Source: CAWBCR01 sp963787375 (GTDB taxonomy: Bacteria; Chloroflexota; Anaerolineae; Aggregatilineales; UBA3940). Taken from it: a stretch of DNA of 23,070 nt. Both the position numbers and the translations under genes were made by a program. The notes beneath the pieces were generated by a model. It was not told the DNA's origin, ran no database searches, and was given only the letters and a program-made list of their open reading frames with translations. Below, piece by piece: positions 1 to 6,491 of the stretch (positions are counted from its first letter, which is position 1; each line of letters starts with the position of its first letter). The stretch is taken from the NCBI GenBank assembly GCA_963787375.1, contig CAWBCR010000003.1, forward strand, positions 1-23,070. The letters run 5' to 3'.

Positions 1-514
1 TGAAGCGCATCTGGTGGAAGGGAGCAGTCGCCGGGGTGGCAGCGCTGGCGCTGATCTCATGGGTCGGCCCGCTGCTGGTCGCCGCGCAGGTGGCGACTAG
101 CGCCTACACGCCGGCGGCAACTGCGGCAATGACTTGATCGAGCTGCCCAACACCGACCCCGCGTCGTGGCGGCTGAGCGGTGGAACGGCGGCAGCCTATG
201 AGGCCGCCTGCGTCACGCATGATCGCTGCTACAACACGCTGGGCATGACCAAACAGGCGTGCGACCTGGTCCTCTTTCAGGACATGCTGATCGGCTGCCG
301 TGCGACGTATGATGCACTGGACATATCGGGTGGGGCTGCTGCTGCGGGGCGTATGGAATGCGGCCTGCAAGCTTCGACGTATCTGGCTGCTATCGGGCTA
401 CTTCCCCCGATTGAGGGCGTCTACTGCTACGAGCAGTACTATGCCCGCACCGGCTCGCGCGCCATGCCGGACAATCTGCTTATGCCGCTGTTGGCGTGCG
501 ATTGGGGCTTCTGA
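1..514 (+). CDS. Secreted phospholipase A2-like protein (5' edge, frameshifted)
   Basis: This is a small exported protein with a phospholipase A2-type active site. The window opens at what looks like the last two bases of a start codon. It is followed by a basic N-terminus and a hydrophobic stretch (about 24 residues, Ala/Leu/Val rich) that reads as a signal peptide. That frame stops at 135-137, while the mature part continues in the next frame to 514, so one base appears to be lost between about 100 and 120. The mature part begins with a GGNCGND segment and contains ACVTHDRCY, which matches the C-x-x-H-D-x-C signature around the catalytic histidine of PLA2 enzymes, with a further CD seven residues downstream. 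Several additional cysteines suggest disulfides outside the cytoplasm. If active, it would hydrolyse the sn-2 ester of phospholipids using calcium. The family assignment is good but activity is inferred. It converges on the minus-strand gene ending at 519. Confidence 0.6.
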
Positions 515-518
515 CCGG

Positions 519-985
519 CTATTCCTCGAAAAAGGTGATCTCGTAGGCCAGCAGATCCTCACAGGTTCTTCCGAGAAGTTCACCGTGAACTGCCGGTCGG
601 GGTAATCTCGCTGGAGCTTGGCTTCCCACATCTCCTTGAGCAGCCTGCCGAAATACAGGATCATCTCAAGCGTCGGGCCCGGCTCGGTATTCACAAAGAA
701 GTCCGCGATATGGCGATGGTTCAACAGCGCCTGGACCCCGCGCTTGTTGTCGGGCGCATTGCGCAGGCACGACTCGTAGGCTGTTTCGGTGAAGTCGCGC
801 GCCAGGAAGATGCGCCCGTCGTGCTCGACAAAACGCGGCCAGAATAGCTGCGCGTAGGCTATTGCGTGCTCATAATTGCCCAGGCAGCCGATCCATGTCT
901 CGATGCTCACTCCATCGCCGTTGTTCCACAGCGGAAGCTCCGGAATCAGCCTGTTGAAATCCACGTGCTCTGAGTCGGCTGGCAT
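519..985 (-). CDS. Conserved-looking hypothetical protein, frameshift near its 3' end
   Basis: I do not recognise a named family. The protein is soluble, acidic and aromatic-rich (LWNNGDGVSIETWIG, YAQLFWPRF, HRHIADFF), with no signal peptide or membrane segment. The uninterrupted frame would run to 398 and overlap the convergent phospholipase-like gene. Its last 55 or so residues there are Arg/Ala-rich and unlike the rest. Moving by one base around 563-568 instead gives a sensible ending, CEDLLAYEITFFEE, with a TAG at 519-521. This leaves a 4-bp gap to the neighbouring stop. I therefore place the true end at 519 and infer one missing base, plausibly in a C run. The ATG at 985 follows a purine-rich GGGGGCAGG, and the gene lies 23 bp downstream of uvrC on the same strand, so the two are probably cotranscribed. 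Function is unknown. Confidence 0.65.
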
Positions 986-1008
986 CCTGCCCCCTGACGC
1001 GCTGGCGC

Positions 1009-2880
1009 TTACAGCTCCGCCTTGATCACCACCGCCAGCTCCCCACTGATGCCCGGCACGGCGGCGATGTCTTCCACGCTGGCCTCGCGGATGGCGTCTA
1101 TCGAGCCGAAGGCCTTCAACAGCGCCCTGCGGCGTGTCGGCCCGATGCCGGGGACGGCGTCGAGCTGCGAGGCGATGCCCAGCTTATCGCGCCGTTTGCG
1201 CTGGTGGGTGATAGCGAAGCGGTGCGCCTCGTCGCGGATGCGCTGTAACAGGTACAGCCCCTGCGAGCGGCGCGGCAGCAGGATCGATTTGTCGCGGCCC
1301 GGCACGAACAATTCCTCGTGCTGCTTGGCCAGCCCCACCACCGGCACGCGGCCTATCAGCCCGTACTGCTCCAGCACCTCGACCGCCACGCCAAGCTGGC
1401 CCTTGCCGCCATCGACGATCAGCAGGTCGGGCAGCAGCCCCCACGTCACGTCTTTCTTCGCTCCGGGCAGGTGCGGCTCGGTCTGCGACTCGTGCCAGCG
1501 GCGGAAGCGCCGGTCGAGCACCTCTTTCATCGAGGCGTAGTCGTCGGCGTGGCCGCTGACGCTGCGGATGTTGAACTTGCGATACTCGCTCTTGCGCGGT
1601 ACGCCCTGCACGAACACCACGCGGCTGGCTGAGATGGCTGTGCCCTGCGTGTTACTGATGTCGTAGCACTCGATCCGCGCCGGGATCGCGTCAAGGCTCA
1701 GCGCCTGCTGAATCTCACCGAGCGCCGTCTCCTGCTTGAGCGTGTCGGCTTCCCACTGCGCACGCAGCATCGCCAGCGTCTCGGCGGCGTTCTCGGTGGC
1801 CATCCGCACCAGCTCGCGCTTCTGGCCGCGCCGCGGGACGGTCAGCGCGACTTTGGTGCCGCGTTTGCTTTGCAGCCAACTCTCGATGATCTGCGCCTCC
1901 TCGACCTCGTGCGGCAGCAGCACCTCCGGCGGAACCTCGGCGGCTTTGTCGTAGAACTGTTTGAGGAAGTCGCCCATCACCTCGGAGATGTCCTCGTCGT
2001 CGCCGGTGCCTTCCAGTACATAGTGCTCGCGCCCGACGATCTTGCCGGAGCGGATGAAGAAGATCTGCACGCAGGCGTCGCCGTCCTCGCGGGCGAAGGC
2101 CAGCACGTCCTGGTTGACGTTAGCCGGCGAGACGACCTTCTGCCGCTGCACGATCAACTCCATCGCCTGCACCTGGTCGCGCAGGCGGGCGGCCCGCTCG
2201 TAGTCGAGTTTTTCCGACGACTGCCACATGTCCTGTTCCATCTGCTTGACGATGTCGTCGGATCGACCCTGCAGGAAGTCCATCAGGTTGGCGATGGTCT
2301 GGCGGTACTGCTCCTGGTTCACCGCACCGATGCACGGCGCGGTGCACAGCTTGATGTCGTAGTACAGGCAGGCGCGCGCGTCCTGCCCGGTGATCTCGCG
2401 GTCGCAGGTGAGGTACGGGAATGCCTTACGCAGCACGTCGAGTGTCTGGTACACGGCGGACACGCTGGTATACGGCCCGAAGTAGCGCGATCCGTCTTTG
2501 ACCATGCGCCGCGTCACGGTGACCTTGGGGAAGGCATCGGCCCAGTGGACCTTGATGTACGGGTAGCGCTTGTCGTCCTTGAGCCGCACGTTGTACTGCG
2601 GCTGGTACGACTTGATCAGGTTGATTTCGGTCAGCAGCGCCTCGATCTCCGAATCGACGACGATGATCTCGATGTCGGCGATGTTCTCGACCAGGCGCAC
2701 GGTCTTGGAGCGTGTGGCGCGCAGCGTGCTCGGCTGGAAATACGAGCGCACCCGGCTGCGCAGGCTGACCGCCTTGCCGACGTAGATCACCTCGCCCTGC
2801 GCGTCCTTCATCAGGTAGACGCCGGGGCGAGGGGGCAGGTTATCGAGGATATTCTGGATGTGGGGCGAGATGTCTGTCAT
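1009..2880 (-). CDS. uvrC: UvrABC system protein C (excinuclease subunit C)
   Basis: UvrC makes the dual incisions of bacterial nucleotide excision repair after UvrA/UvrB load at a lesion. The 623-residue length is normal for the family. An N-terminal GIY-YIG nuclease domain (about residues 15-95; GVYLMKD and YVGKA) makes the 3' cut. A cysteine-bearing segment follows (CLYYDIKLCTAPC, about 170-182), then a UVR motif (LDYERAARLRDQ, about 225-236) that binds UvrB. The RNase H-like endonuclease domain carries acidic residues in ECYDISN and LLIVDGGKGQ and makes the 5' cut. Tandem helix-hairpin-helix motifs close the protein (AVPGIGPTRRRALLKAFGS and AAVPGISGE). The ATG at 2880 has no strong Shine-Dalgarno, but it gives the expected N-terminus. 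The small hypothetical gene at 2947-3249 lies upstream on the same strand. No truncation or missing residue is apparent. Confidence 0.97.
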   Translation of the reverse strand: MTDISPHIQNILDNLPPRPGVYLMKDAQGEVIYVGKAVSLRSRVRSYFQPSTLRATRSKTVRLVENIADIEIIVVDSEIEALLTEINLIKSYQPQYNVRLKDDKRYPYIKVHWADAFPKVTVTRRMVKDGSRYFGPYTSVSAVYQTLDVLRKAFPYLTCDREITGQDARACLYYDIKLCTAPCIGAVNQEQYRQTIANLMDFLQGRSDDIVKQMEQDMWQSSEKLDYERAARLRDQVQAMELIVQRQKVVSPANVNQDVLAFAREDGDACVQIFFIRSGKIVGREHYVLEGTGDDEDISEVMGDFLKQFYDKAAEVPPEVLLPHEVEEAQIIESWLQSKRGTKVALTVPRRGQKRELVRMATENAAETLAMLRAQWEADTLKQETALGEIQQALSLDAIPARIECYDISNTQGTAISASRVVFVQGVPRKSEYRKFNIRSVSGHADDYASMKEVLDRRFRRWHESQTEPHLPGAKKDVTWGLLPDLLIVDGGKGQLGVAVEVLEQYGLIGRVPVVGLAKQHEELFVPGRDKSILLPRRSQGLYLLQRIRDEAHRFAITHQRKRRDKLGIASQLDAVPGIGPTRRRALLKAFGSIDAIREASVEDIAAVPGISGELAVVIKAEL

Positions 2881-2946
2881 GAAAGCGCCGAACCGTGAAT
2901 TCCGCCGGACGTGTAGGCACGTCTGATCGTACCTGAACGGCGGCGG

Positions 2947-3249
2947 TCAGACAACAAACCACGCGCTGCTGCCGTCGATGTGGACGGTAACGTTGGCGTG
3001 CGACTCGCCGTCGTCGGCGCGCAGCGCCAGGCCCATTAGCCTGAGCTGTTCATAGATGTTCTGCCACGCGGCGGCGTCCTCGGCGCGGAACGCCTCATAC
3101 GCCTGCTTGAACCACGGCGCGAAGTTGCCCCACGCATCGCCCTCGCTGAAGTCGGCATAATACCAGGTGTCGTCTGAGCCGGTAGGCGTCAGCGTGCCGA
3201 TCCACGAGTCTCCCACGTATATGTGCCAGGATTTATCCAGGATGCTCAC
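2947..3249 (-). CDS. Small hypothetical protein (100 aa)
   Basis: This acidic, tryptophan- and tyrosine-rich protein is not one I can assign to a family. It has no signal peptide, membrane segment or cysteine. The N-terminal half (WHIYVGDSWIG, DDTWYYADFSEGD) has the alternating pattern of beta strands. The middle (PWFKQAYEAFRAEDAAAWQNIYEQLRLMG) is helical, and the end (ANVTVHIDGSSAWFVV) is again strand-like. It probably forms one compact alpha/beta domain. It is transcribed toward uvrC with a gap of 66 bp and may share its promoter. The base composition matches its neighbours, which supports real coding. The start at 3249 is the only in-frame ATG that keeps the aromatic N-terminus. Confidence 0.7.
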   Translation of the reverse strand: MSILDKSWHIYVGDSWIGTLTPTGSDDTWYYADFSEGDAWGNFAPWFKQAYEAFRAEDAAAWQNIYEQLRLMGLALRADDGESHANVTVHIDGSSAWFVV

Positions 3250-3443
3250 TGGTCTGCGTCTCCAGTTGGTGTGCGTTCAAGATCGCGCAAATTGTATCCT
3301 AACCGAAATGAAACATCTATGGGAAGATTCCCGTAGTTGCTGCCCAGTATAGCACGGGTTGGAAGACTGGCCCGGTTCGCGGTAAGCTTGCAGGAGAACA
3401 GACTATCATCGAGTAACAGAGACTCGACACAGGGTAGGGGCGT

Positions 3444-4313
3444 ATGCTAACAATCGGCGGCATCGAGATCACCATTATCAACGACGCGTGCATTCTGGCC
3501 GATAGCGGTGGCGCGTTCGGGCTGGTGCCGCGCGCGCTGTGGTCGAAATACTACGAGCCAGACGCGCAAGGCCGCATCGCGATGCATCACAACTGCCTGC
3601 TGGTGCGTGCCGCAGGCCGCACCATCGTGATCGACACCGGCATCGGCAGCAAGGTGCCGGACAAGATGGCCCGCCTGATGGGCCTGGAGCGTCCCGACGA
3701 CGGGCTGCTGGGCGGGCTGGCCCGGCACGGGGTCGCGCCGGAAGACGTGGACCTCGTCATCAACACGCATCTGCACTCCGACCACTGTGGCGGCAACACC
3801 CTTCTTGATGATGCGGGGTGCATCGTGCCGGCGTTCCCCAACGCTGAGTACTGGGCACAGCGCCTGGAATACGCCGACGCGGCCTTCCCCAACGAGCGCA
3901 CGCGCGGCACTTATTTCGCGGAGAACTTCGCGCCGCTGCTTGACTCGGGCCGCATGAAGCTGATCGACGGCGAGGTCGAGGTGCTGCCCGGTATGCGCTG
4001 CGTGATGACCCCCGGCCACACCCGCGCCCACATGAGCGTCGTCTTTGAGCAGGGTGGCGAGACGGCGCTGGTTGTCGCCGATATGGCTTCACTGGCGGTG
4101 CACTTCGCCAACCTGGCGTGGATGACGGCCTACGACATCGAGCCGCTGGTGACACTGGAGACCAAGCGCATCTGGCAGCGCTGGGTGATGGCCCGCGACG
4201 CGCTGGTCCTGTTCGAGCACGACCCGCACATTGCCGCCGGGCGGCTCGTTGACGCTGATGGCGGCAAGCTGCGGATCGAGCCGGTTGTGGAGAGCCAGCC
4301 GGCAGGCGCATAA
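3444..4313 (+). CDS. Metallo-beta-lactamase-fold hydrolase
   Basis: This 289-residue cytoplasmic metal-dependent hydrolase has the MBL fold and no signal peptide. The zinc ligands are nearly all visible: H109-x-H111-x-D113-H114 in NTHLHSDHCGG, H192 in TPGHTRAH, D213 in VVADMA, and a candidate last histidine at 259 (LFEHD). An earlier conserved strand, VIDTGIGSK, follows the NCLLV segment typical of the family. The arrangement resembles the broad group of lactonases and other MBL hydrolases, and the substrate cannot be told from sequence. The ATG is preceded by a purine-rich AGGGTAGGGG at suitable spacing. It reads toward surE, but a hairpin (4339-4357) and a promoter region lie between them, so the two are probably separate units. 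Confidence 0.9.
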   Translation: MLTIGGIEITIINDACILADSGGAFGLVPRALWSKYYEPDAQGRIAMHHNCLLVRAAGRTIVIDTGIGSKVPDKMARLMGLERPDDGLLGGLARHGVAPEDVDLVINTHLHSDHCGGNTLLDDAGCIVPAFPNAEYWAQRLEYADAAFPNERTRGTYFAENFAPLLDSGRMKLIDGEVEVLPGMRCVMTPGHTRAHMSVVFEQGGETALVVADMASLAVHFANLAWMTAYDIEPLVTLETKRIWQRWVMARDALVLFEHDPHIAAGRLVDADGGKLRIEPVVESQPAGA

Positions 4314-4338
4314 GGGGTCCGCTCGTCAGGTGAACCAG

Positions 4339-4357
4339 CCGCGAAGTTCATTCGCGG
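4339..4357 (+). terminator. Hairpin downstream of the MBL-fold gene
   Basis: CCGCGAA at 4339-4345 pairs perfectly with TTCGCGG at 4351-4357 across a 5-nt loop, 26 bp after the hydrolase stop codon. No U tract follows, so it may be a weak terminator or an mRNA-stabilising hairpin rather than a classical intrinsic terminator. Confidence 0.4.
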
Positions 4358-4382
4358 TGGCATTGATCAGATATAGAAGACA

Positions 4383-4423
4383 CTTAATCTCCGCTTAAGG
4401 CCCTGCTAATCCGGCGTTAATCT
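4383..4423 (+). promoter_or_regulatory. Four tandem 8-bp repeats with 11-bp period: Pho-box-like operator upstream of surE
   Basis: Four related octamers start at 4383, 4394, 4405 and 4416, exactly 11 bp apart with 3-bp spacers: CTTAATCT, CTTAAGGC, GCTAATCC and GTTAATCT. The core TTAAT/CTAAT recurs in each. Tandem octamers spaced by three bases are the layout of the cyanobacterial Pho box (CTTAACCT repeats), and PhoB/PhoP-type OmpR-family regulators generally bind 11-bp direct repeats. A possible -10, GATACT (4430-4435), follows, so the repeats cover the -35 position as in PhoB-activated promoters. The period and similarity are seen directly. Control of surE by phosphate or by an OmpR-family regulator is inference. 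Confidence 0.55.
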
Positions 4424-4479
4424 GGCCGCGATACTGTCAGGGCTGGTAAGCGATTCTCAGTTAGGGTGAGGGATACACT

Positions 4480-5265
4480 ATGCACATTCTGGTAACCAAC
4501 GATGACGGCGTCTACGCGCCCGGCATTTACGCGCTGCAAAGCGCCCTGCGGACCATCCCCGATGTGCAGATCACGATCATGGCCCCGGCGGAAAATCAAA
4601 GCGCGGTCGGGCACCGCAAAACCCTGCGCGACCCGCTGCGCATCAAGCCGCTGAAGCTGTCCGGCGGCGTCGAGGCGTACGCCTGCTCCGGCTCCCCGGC
4701 GGATGCCATTGCGCTGGCGTTGATGGGCTTTGTGCACGATCCAGTCGACATTGTCGTCAGCGGCATCAACCAGGGCCCCAATCTGGCGCAGGATATCACC
4801 TACAGCGGCACAGTAACCGCGGCGATGGAGTCTGCGCTGTATGGCGTGCCGGCTGTCGCCATGTCGCTTGGCTCCTATACCGAGCCCGACTTCGAGCAGG
4901 CAGCGGCCTTCGCCGCCCGGCTGGTGCCGGTCGTCGTCGAGAAGGGGCTGCCGGAGCTGACGCTGCTCAACGTGAACGTTCCGGTTGGGGAGATCAAAGG
5001 TGTCCGCGCCACGCGCCAGGGACGCCGCCGTTACCACGACGAGCTGGTCGAGCGCATCGACCCGATGGGCCACCCCTACTACTGGATCGGCGGCGGCGAG
5101 CCCACCGGCGATACCGAGGAGGTCGGCACGGACGTGTGGGCGCTGGACAACGGCTATATCTCGGTGACGCCCATCCGGCTCGACATGACGGCCCGCTCCT
5201 TCCTGGAGAAGATGCAGGGGTGGGAGTTGGACGACTGGACGGTCCGCGCGCCCTCAGAAGGGTAG
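4480..5265 (+). CDS. surE: 5'/3'-nucleotidase SurE
   Basis: SurE is a divalent-metal-dependent phosphatase that removes phosphate from nucleoside 5'- and 3'-monophosphates and is often linked to survival in stationary phase. The protein has 261 residues, close to the usual 250-265. The N-terminal strand and metal-binding NDDG motif (VTNDDGVYAPG, Asp8 and Asp9) come first, followed by the SAVGHRKT segment (about residues 45-52) carrying the conserved serine. Next come GSPADA and VVSGINQGPNLAQD, whose Asn is a metal ligand, then the TYSGTVTAAMESA helix. The ATG is preceded by GTGAGGGA at good spacing. The 166-bp upstream region holds a Pho-box-like repeat, which fits a phosphate-scavenging role. 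A hairpin (5296-5319) lies just after the stop. The gene is complete. Confidence 0.96.
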   Translation: MHILVTNDDGVYAPGIYALQSALRTIPDVQITIMAPAENQSAVGHRKTLRDPLRIKPLKLSGGVEAYACSGSPADAIALALMGFVHDPVDIVVSGINQGPNLAQDITYSGTVTAAMESALYGVPAVAMSLGSYTEPDFEQAAAFAARLVPVVVEKGLPELTLLNVNVPVGEIKGVRATRQGRRRYHDELVERIDPMGHPYYWIGGGEPTGDTEEVGTDVWALDNGYISVTPIRLDMTARSFLEKMQGWELDDWTVRAPSEG

Positions 5266-5295
5266 GGTGTTCGAGGCCGCTGCACAGATCCCCGT

Positions 5296-5319
5296 GGGGC
5301 GCACGCACCGGTGCGCCCC
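5296..5319 (+). terminator. GC-rich hairpin after surE
   Basis: GGGGCGCAC (5296-5304) and GTGCGCCCC (5311-5319) form a perfect 9-bp stem with a 6-nt loop, 30 bp after the surE stop and before the next promoter. It lacks a following U tract, so termination there is plausible but not certain. Confidence 0.5.
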
Positions 5320-5339
5320 GCTGCGAGCCAGCCCCCGAC

Positions 5340-5367
5340 TTGACAGATCCCGCAAAACCCCTATACT
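5340..5367 (+). promoter_or_regulatory. Sigma-70-type promoter for the HTH gene and possibly minCDE
   Basis: A perfect -35 TTGACA (5340-5345) is followed after 16 bp by TATACT (5362-5367), which matches the -10 consensus at five of six positions. The predicted start is near 5374, giving a leader of about 84 nt to the GTG at 5458. The position fits the transcription unit starting with the small HTH gene. Confidence 0.75.
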
Positions 5368-5457
5368 TCACTCATGTTGTGTTTCTGCAACAATTTTGGC
5401 CGTGCGCCTGTCGTGTGACCGGCCCCGATCAGCAACCAGCCCTCCAGAGGACGCAAT

Positions 5458-5664
5458 GTGAGCGAGAGCTTTGACGACTACGTGACCGTAGCAGAGGCCG
5501 CCAGGCGACTGAACATCCATCCGGAGTTTGTGCGGCGTTTGATCCGCAAGGGCGAGCTTCCCGCTCGGAAGTTTGCCAACACCTGGCTCATCGAGATCAC
5601 CACGCTTGAGCAGTTCGCCAGCAACTACGATCCGCGTCCTGGCCGCAAGGCGACACTGCTGTAA
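5458..5664 (+). CDS. BldC/excisionase-like helix-turn-helix DNA-binding protein (68 aa)
   Basis: This is a small DNA-binding protein of the MerR-like HTH_17/excisionase type. The motif YVTVAEAARRLNIHPEFVRRLIRKGELPARKFANTWLI (about residues 8-46) contains the recognition helix (HPEFVRRLIRKGE) and the wing strand (PARKFANTWLI) that define the fold. The N- and C-terminal extensions are short, and no effector domain is present. The start is a GTG at 5458 with AGAGGA just upstream. It lies 83 bp before the minC start and reads in the same direction, so it could regulate or simply precede the division cluster. BldC-type proteins are developmental regulators in actinobacteria, while excisionases act in mobile elements. 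No integrase or attachment site is visible here, so a housekeeping regulator is the better guess. Confidence 0.85.
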   Translation: MSESFDDYVTVAEAARRLNIHPEFVRRLIRKGELPARKFANTWLIEITTLEQFASNYDPRPGRKATLL

Positions 5665-5707
5665 GGTGTGGCATGGCGCAGCAAGGCGGTTGCGCCCGAT
5701 GCCCCCT

Positions 5708-5713
5708 TATAAT
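5708..5713 (+). promoter_or_regulatory. Consensus -10 element upstream of minC
   Basis: A perfect TATAAT lies 35 bp before the minC GTG. The only TTG-type hexamer upstream (TTGCGC at 5690) is just 12 bp away, so the -35 is not convincing. It may be an internal promoter for minCDE. Confidence 0.4.
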
Positions 5714-5747
5714 ACAATCGCCTCAACGTGAGAGAGGAACGACAGGC

Positions 5748-6437
5748 GTGGCGGCTGTTTCTATCAAAGGCATACGAGACGGGCTGCTCGTAATCCTGGA
5801 GGAGGATATTCCCTGGGATGAAGTGGAGCCGGCCCTGCTCGATACGATACAACAGCGGCACGATTTCTTCCGGGGCGCACGCGTCGCGCTCCAGGTAGGG
5901 GAGCGGACTTTGGACCGCGAAGACATACGCAAGCTGCGTGACAAGCTGGCCGAGCACGACGTGCAGCTCTCGACAATCCTGGGCACGTCGGCGGAGACGA
6001 TCCGCTCGGCGCGCCGCATGGACATCGACACCGAGCTTCCGGAAGGTGTAGCGCCTGCCGAAGACAGCGGCGAGCTGCCGCCTATCGATTCGAATACATA
6101 CGGCAGCAGCGGGGTGCTGGTCAAGGCCACGCTGCGCTCAGGGCGGATCATACGCCACGTGGGCCACGTCATCGTCATCGGCGACGTGAACCCTGGCGCG
6201 CAGATCATCGCCGGCGGCGACGTGATCGTGTGGGGCCGCGTGCGGGGCACCGTCCACGCGGGGGCCAATGGCGACGAAAGCGCGCTGGTGTGCGCGCTCG
6301 ACCTGCGGCCTATGCAATTGCGCATCGCGAACTATGTCGCCATTGCCTCGGATACCAGCGGCAGACGCCCGCATCCAGAAGTCGCATCGGTGCGTAACGG
6401 GCAAATCGTGGCGGAAGAGTGGGGTGTTTCGTCGTGA
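5748..6437 (+). CDS. minC: Septum site-determining protein MinC
   Basis: MinC inhibits FtsZ polymerisation away from mid-cell and is brought to the membrane by MinD. The start is taken as GTG 5748, because AGAGGAAC lies just upstream and the frame before it is not protein-like; this gives 229 residues. The N-terminal FtsZ-inhibiting domain (VSIKGIRDGLLVILEED onward, about residues 4-100) is followed by an acidic, proline-containing linker (about 105-125). The C-terminal domain (about 128-229) is the MinD-binding beta-helix, with the diagnostic series SGRIIRHVGHVIVIGDVNPGAQIIAGGDVIVWGRVRGTVHAG. The 54-bp gap to minD and the shared strand indicate an operon. A consensus -10 lies just upstream. 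The gene is complete, and the length is typical. Confidence 0.93.
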   Translation: MAAVSIKGIRDGLLVILEEDIPWDEVEPALLDTIQQRHDFFRGARVALQVGERTLDREDIRKLRDKLAEHDVQLSTILGTSAETIRSARRMDIDTELPEGVAPAEDSGELPPIDSNTYGSSGVLVKATLRSGRIIRHVGHVIVIGDVNPGAQIIAGGDVIVWGRVRGTVHAGANGDESALVCALDLRPMQLRIANYVAIASDTSGRRPHPEVASVRNGQIVAEEWGVSS

Positions 6438-6491
6438 GGCACGTCCGCCGGTTAGCACCGGGCATGTGTCAATAGTTCAGGGAAGGTAGAC

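Noticed and set aside
1870..2898. Long open frame on the plus strand opposite uvrC (342 codons)
   Set aside because: It is Val/Leu/His/Asp-rich with no recognisable motif and lies wholly antisense to a clear uvrC; high GC keeps the opposite strand open.
3250..3443. Promoter pairs between the small hypothetical gene and the MBL-fold gene
   Set aside because: TATACT- and TACAAT-like hexamers exist on the minus strand, but no acceptable -35 lies at 16-18 bp, so they were not annotated.
5458..5664. Mobile-element excisionase
   Set aside because: No integrase, attachment repeat or other mobile-element gene lies nearby, and the gene sits in a housekeeping neighbourhood.
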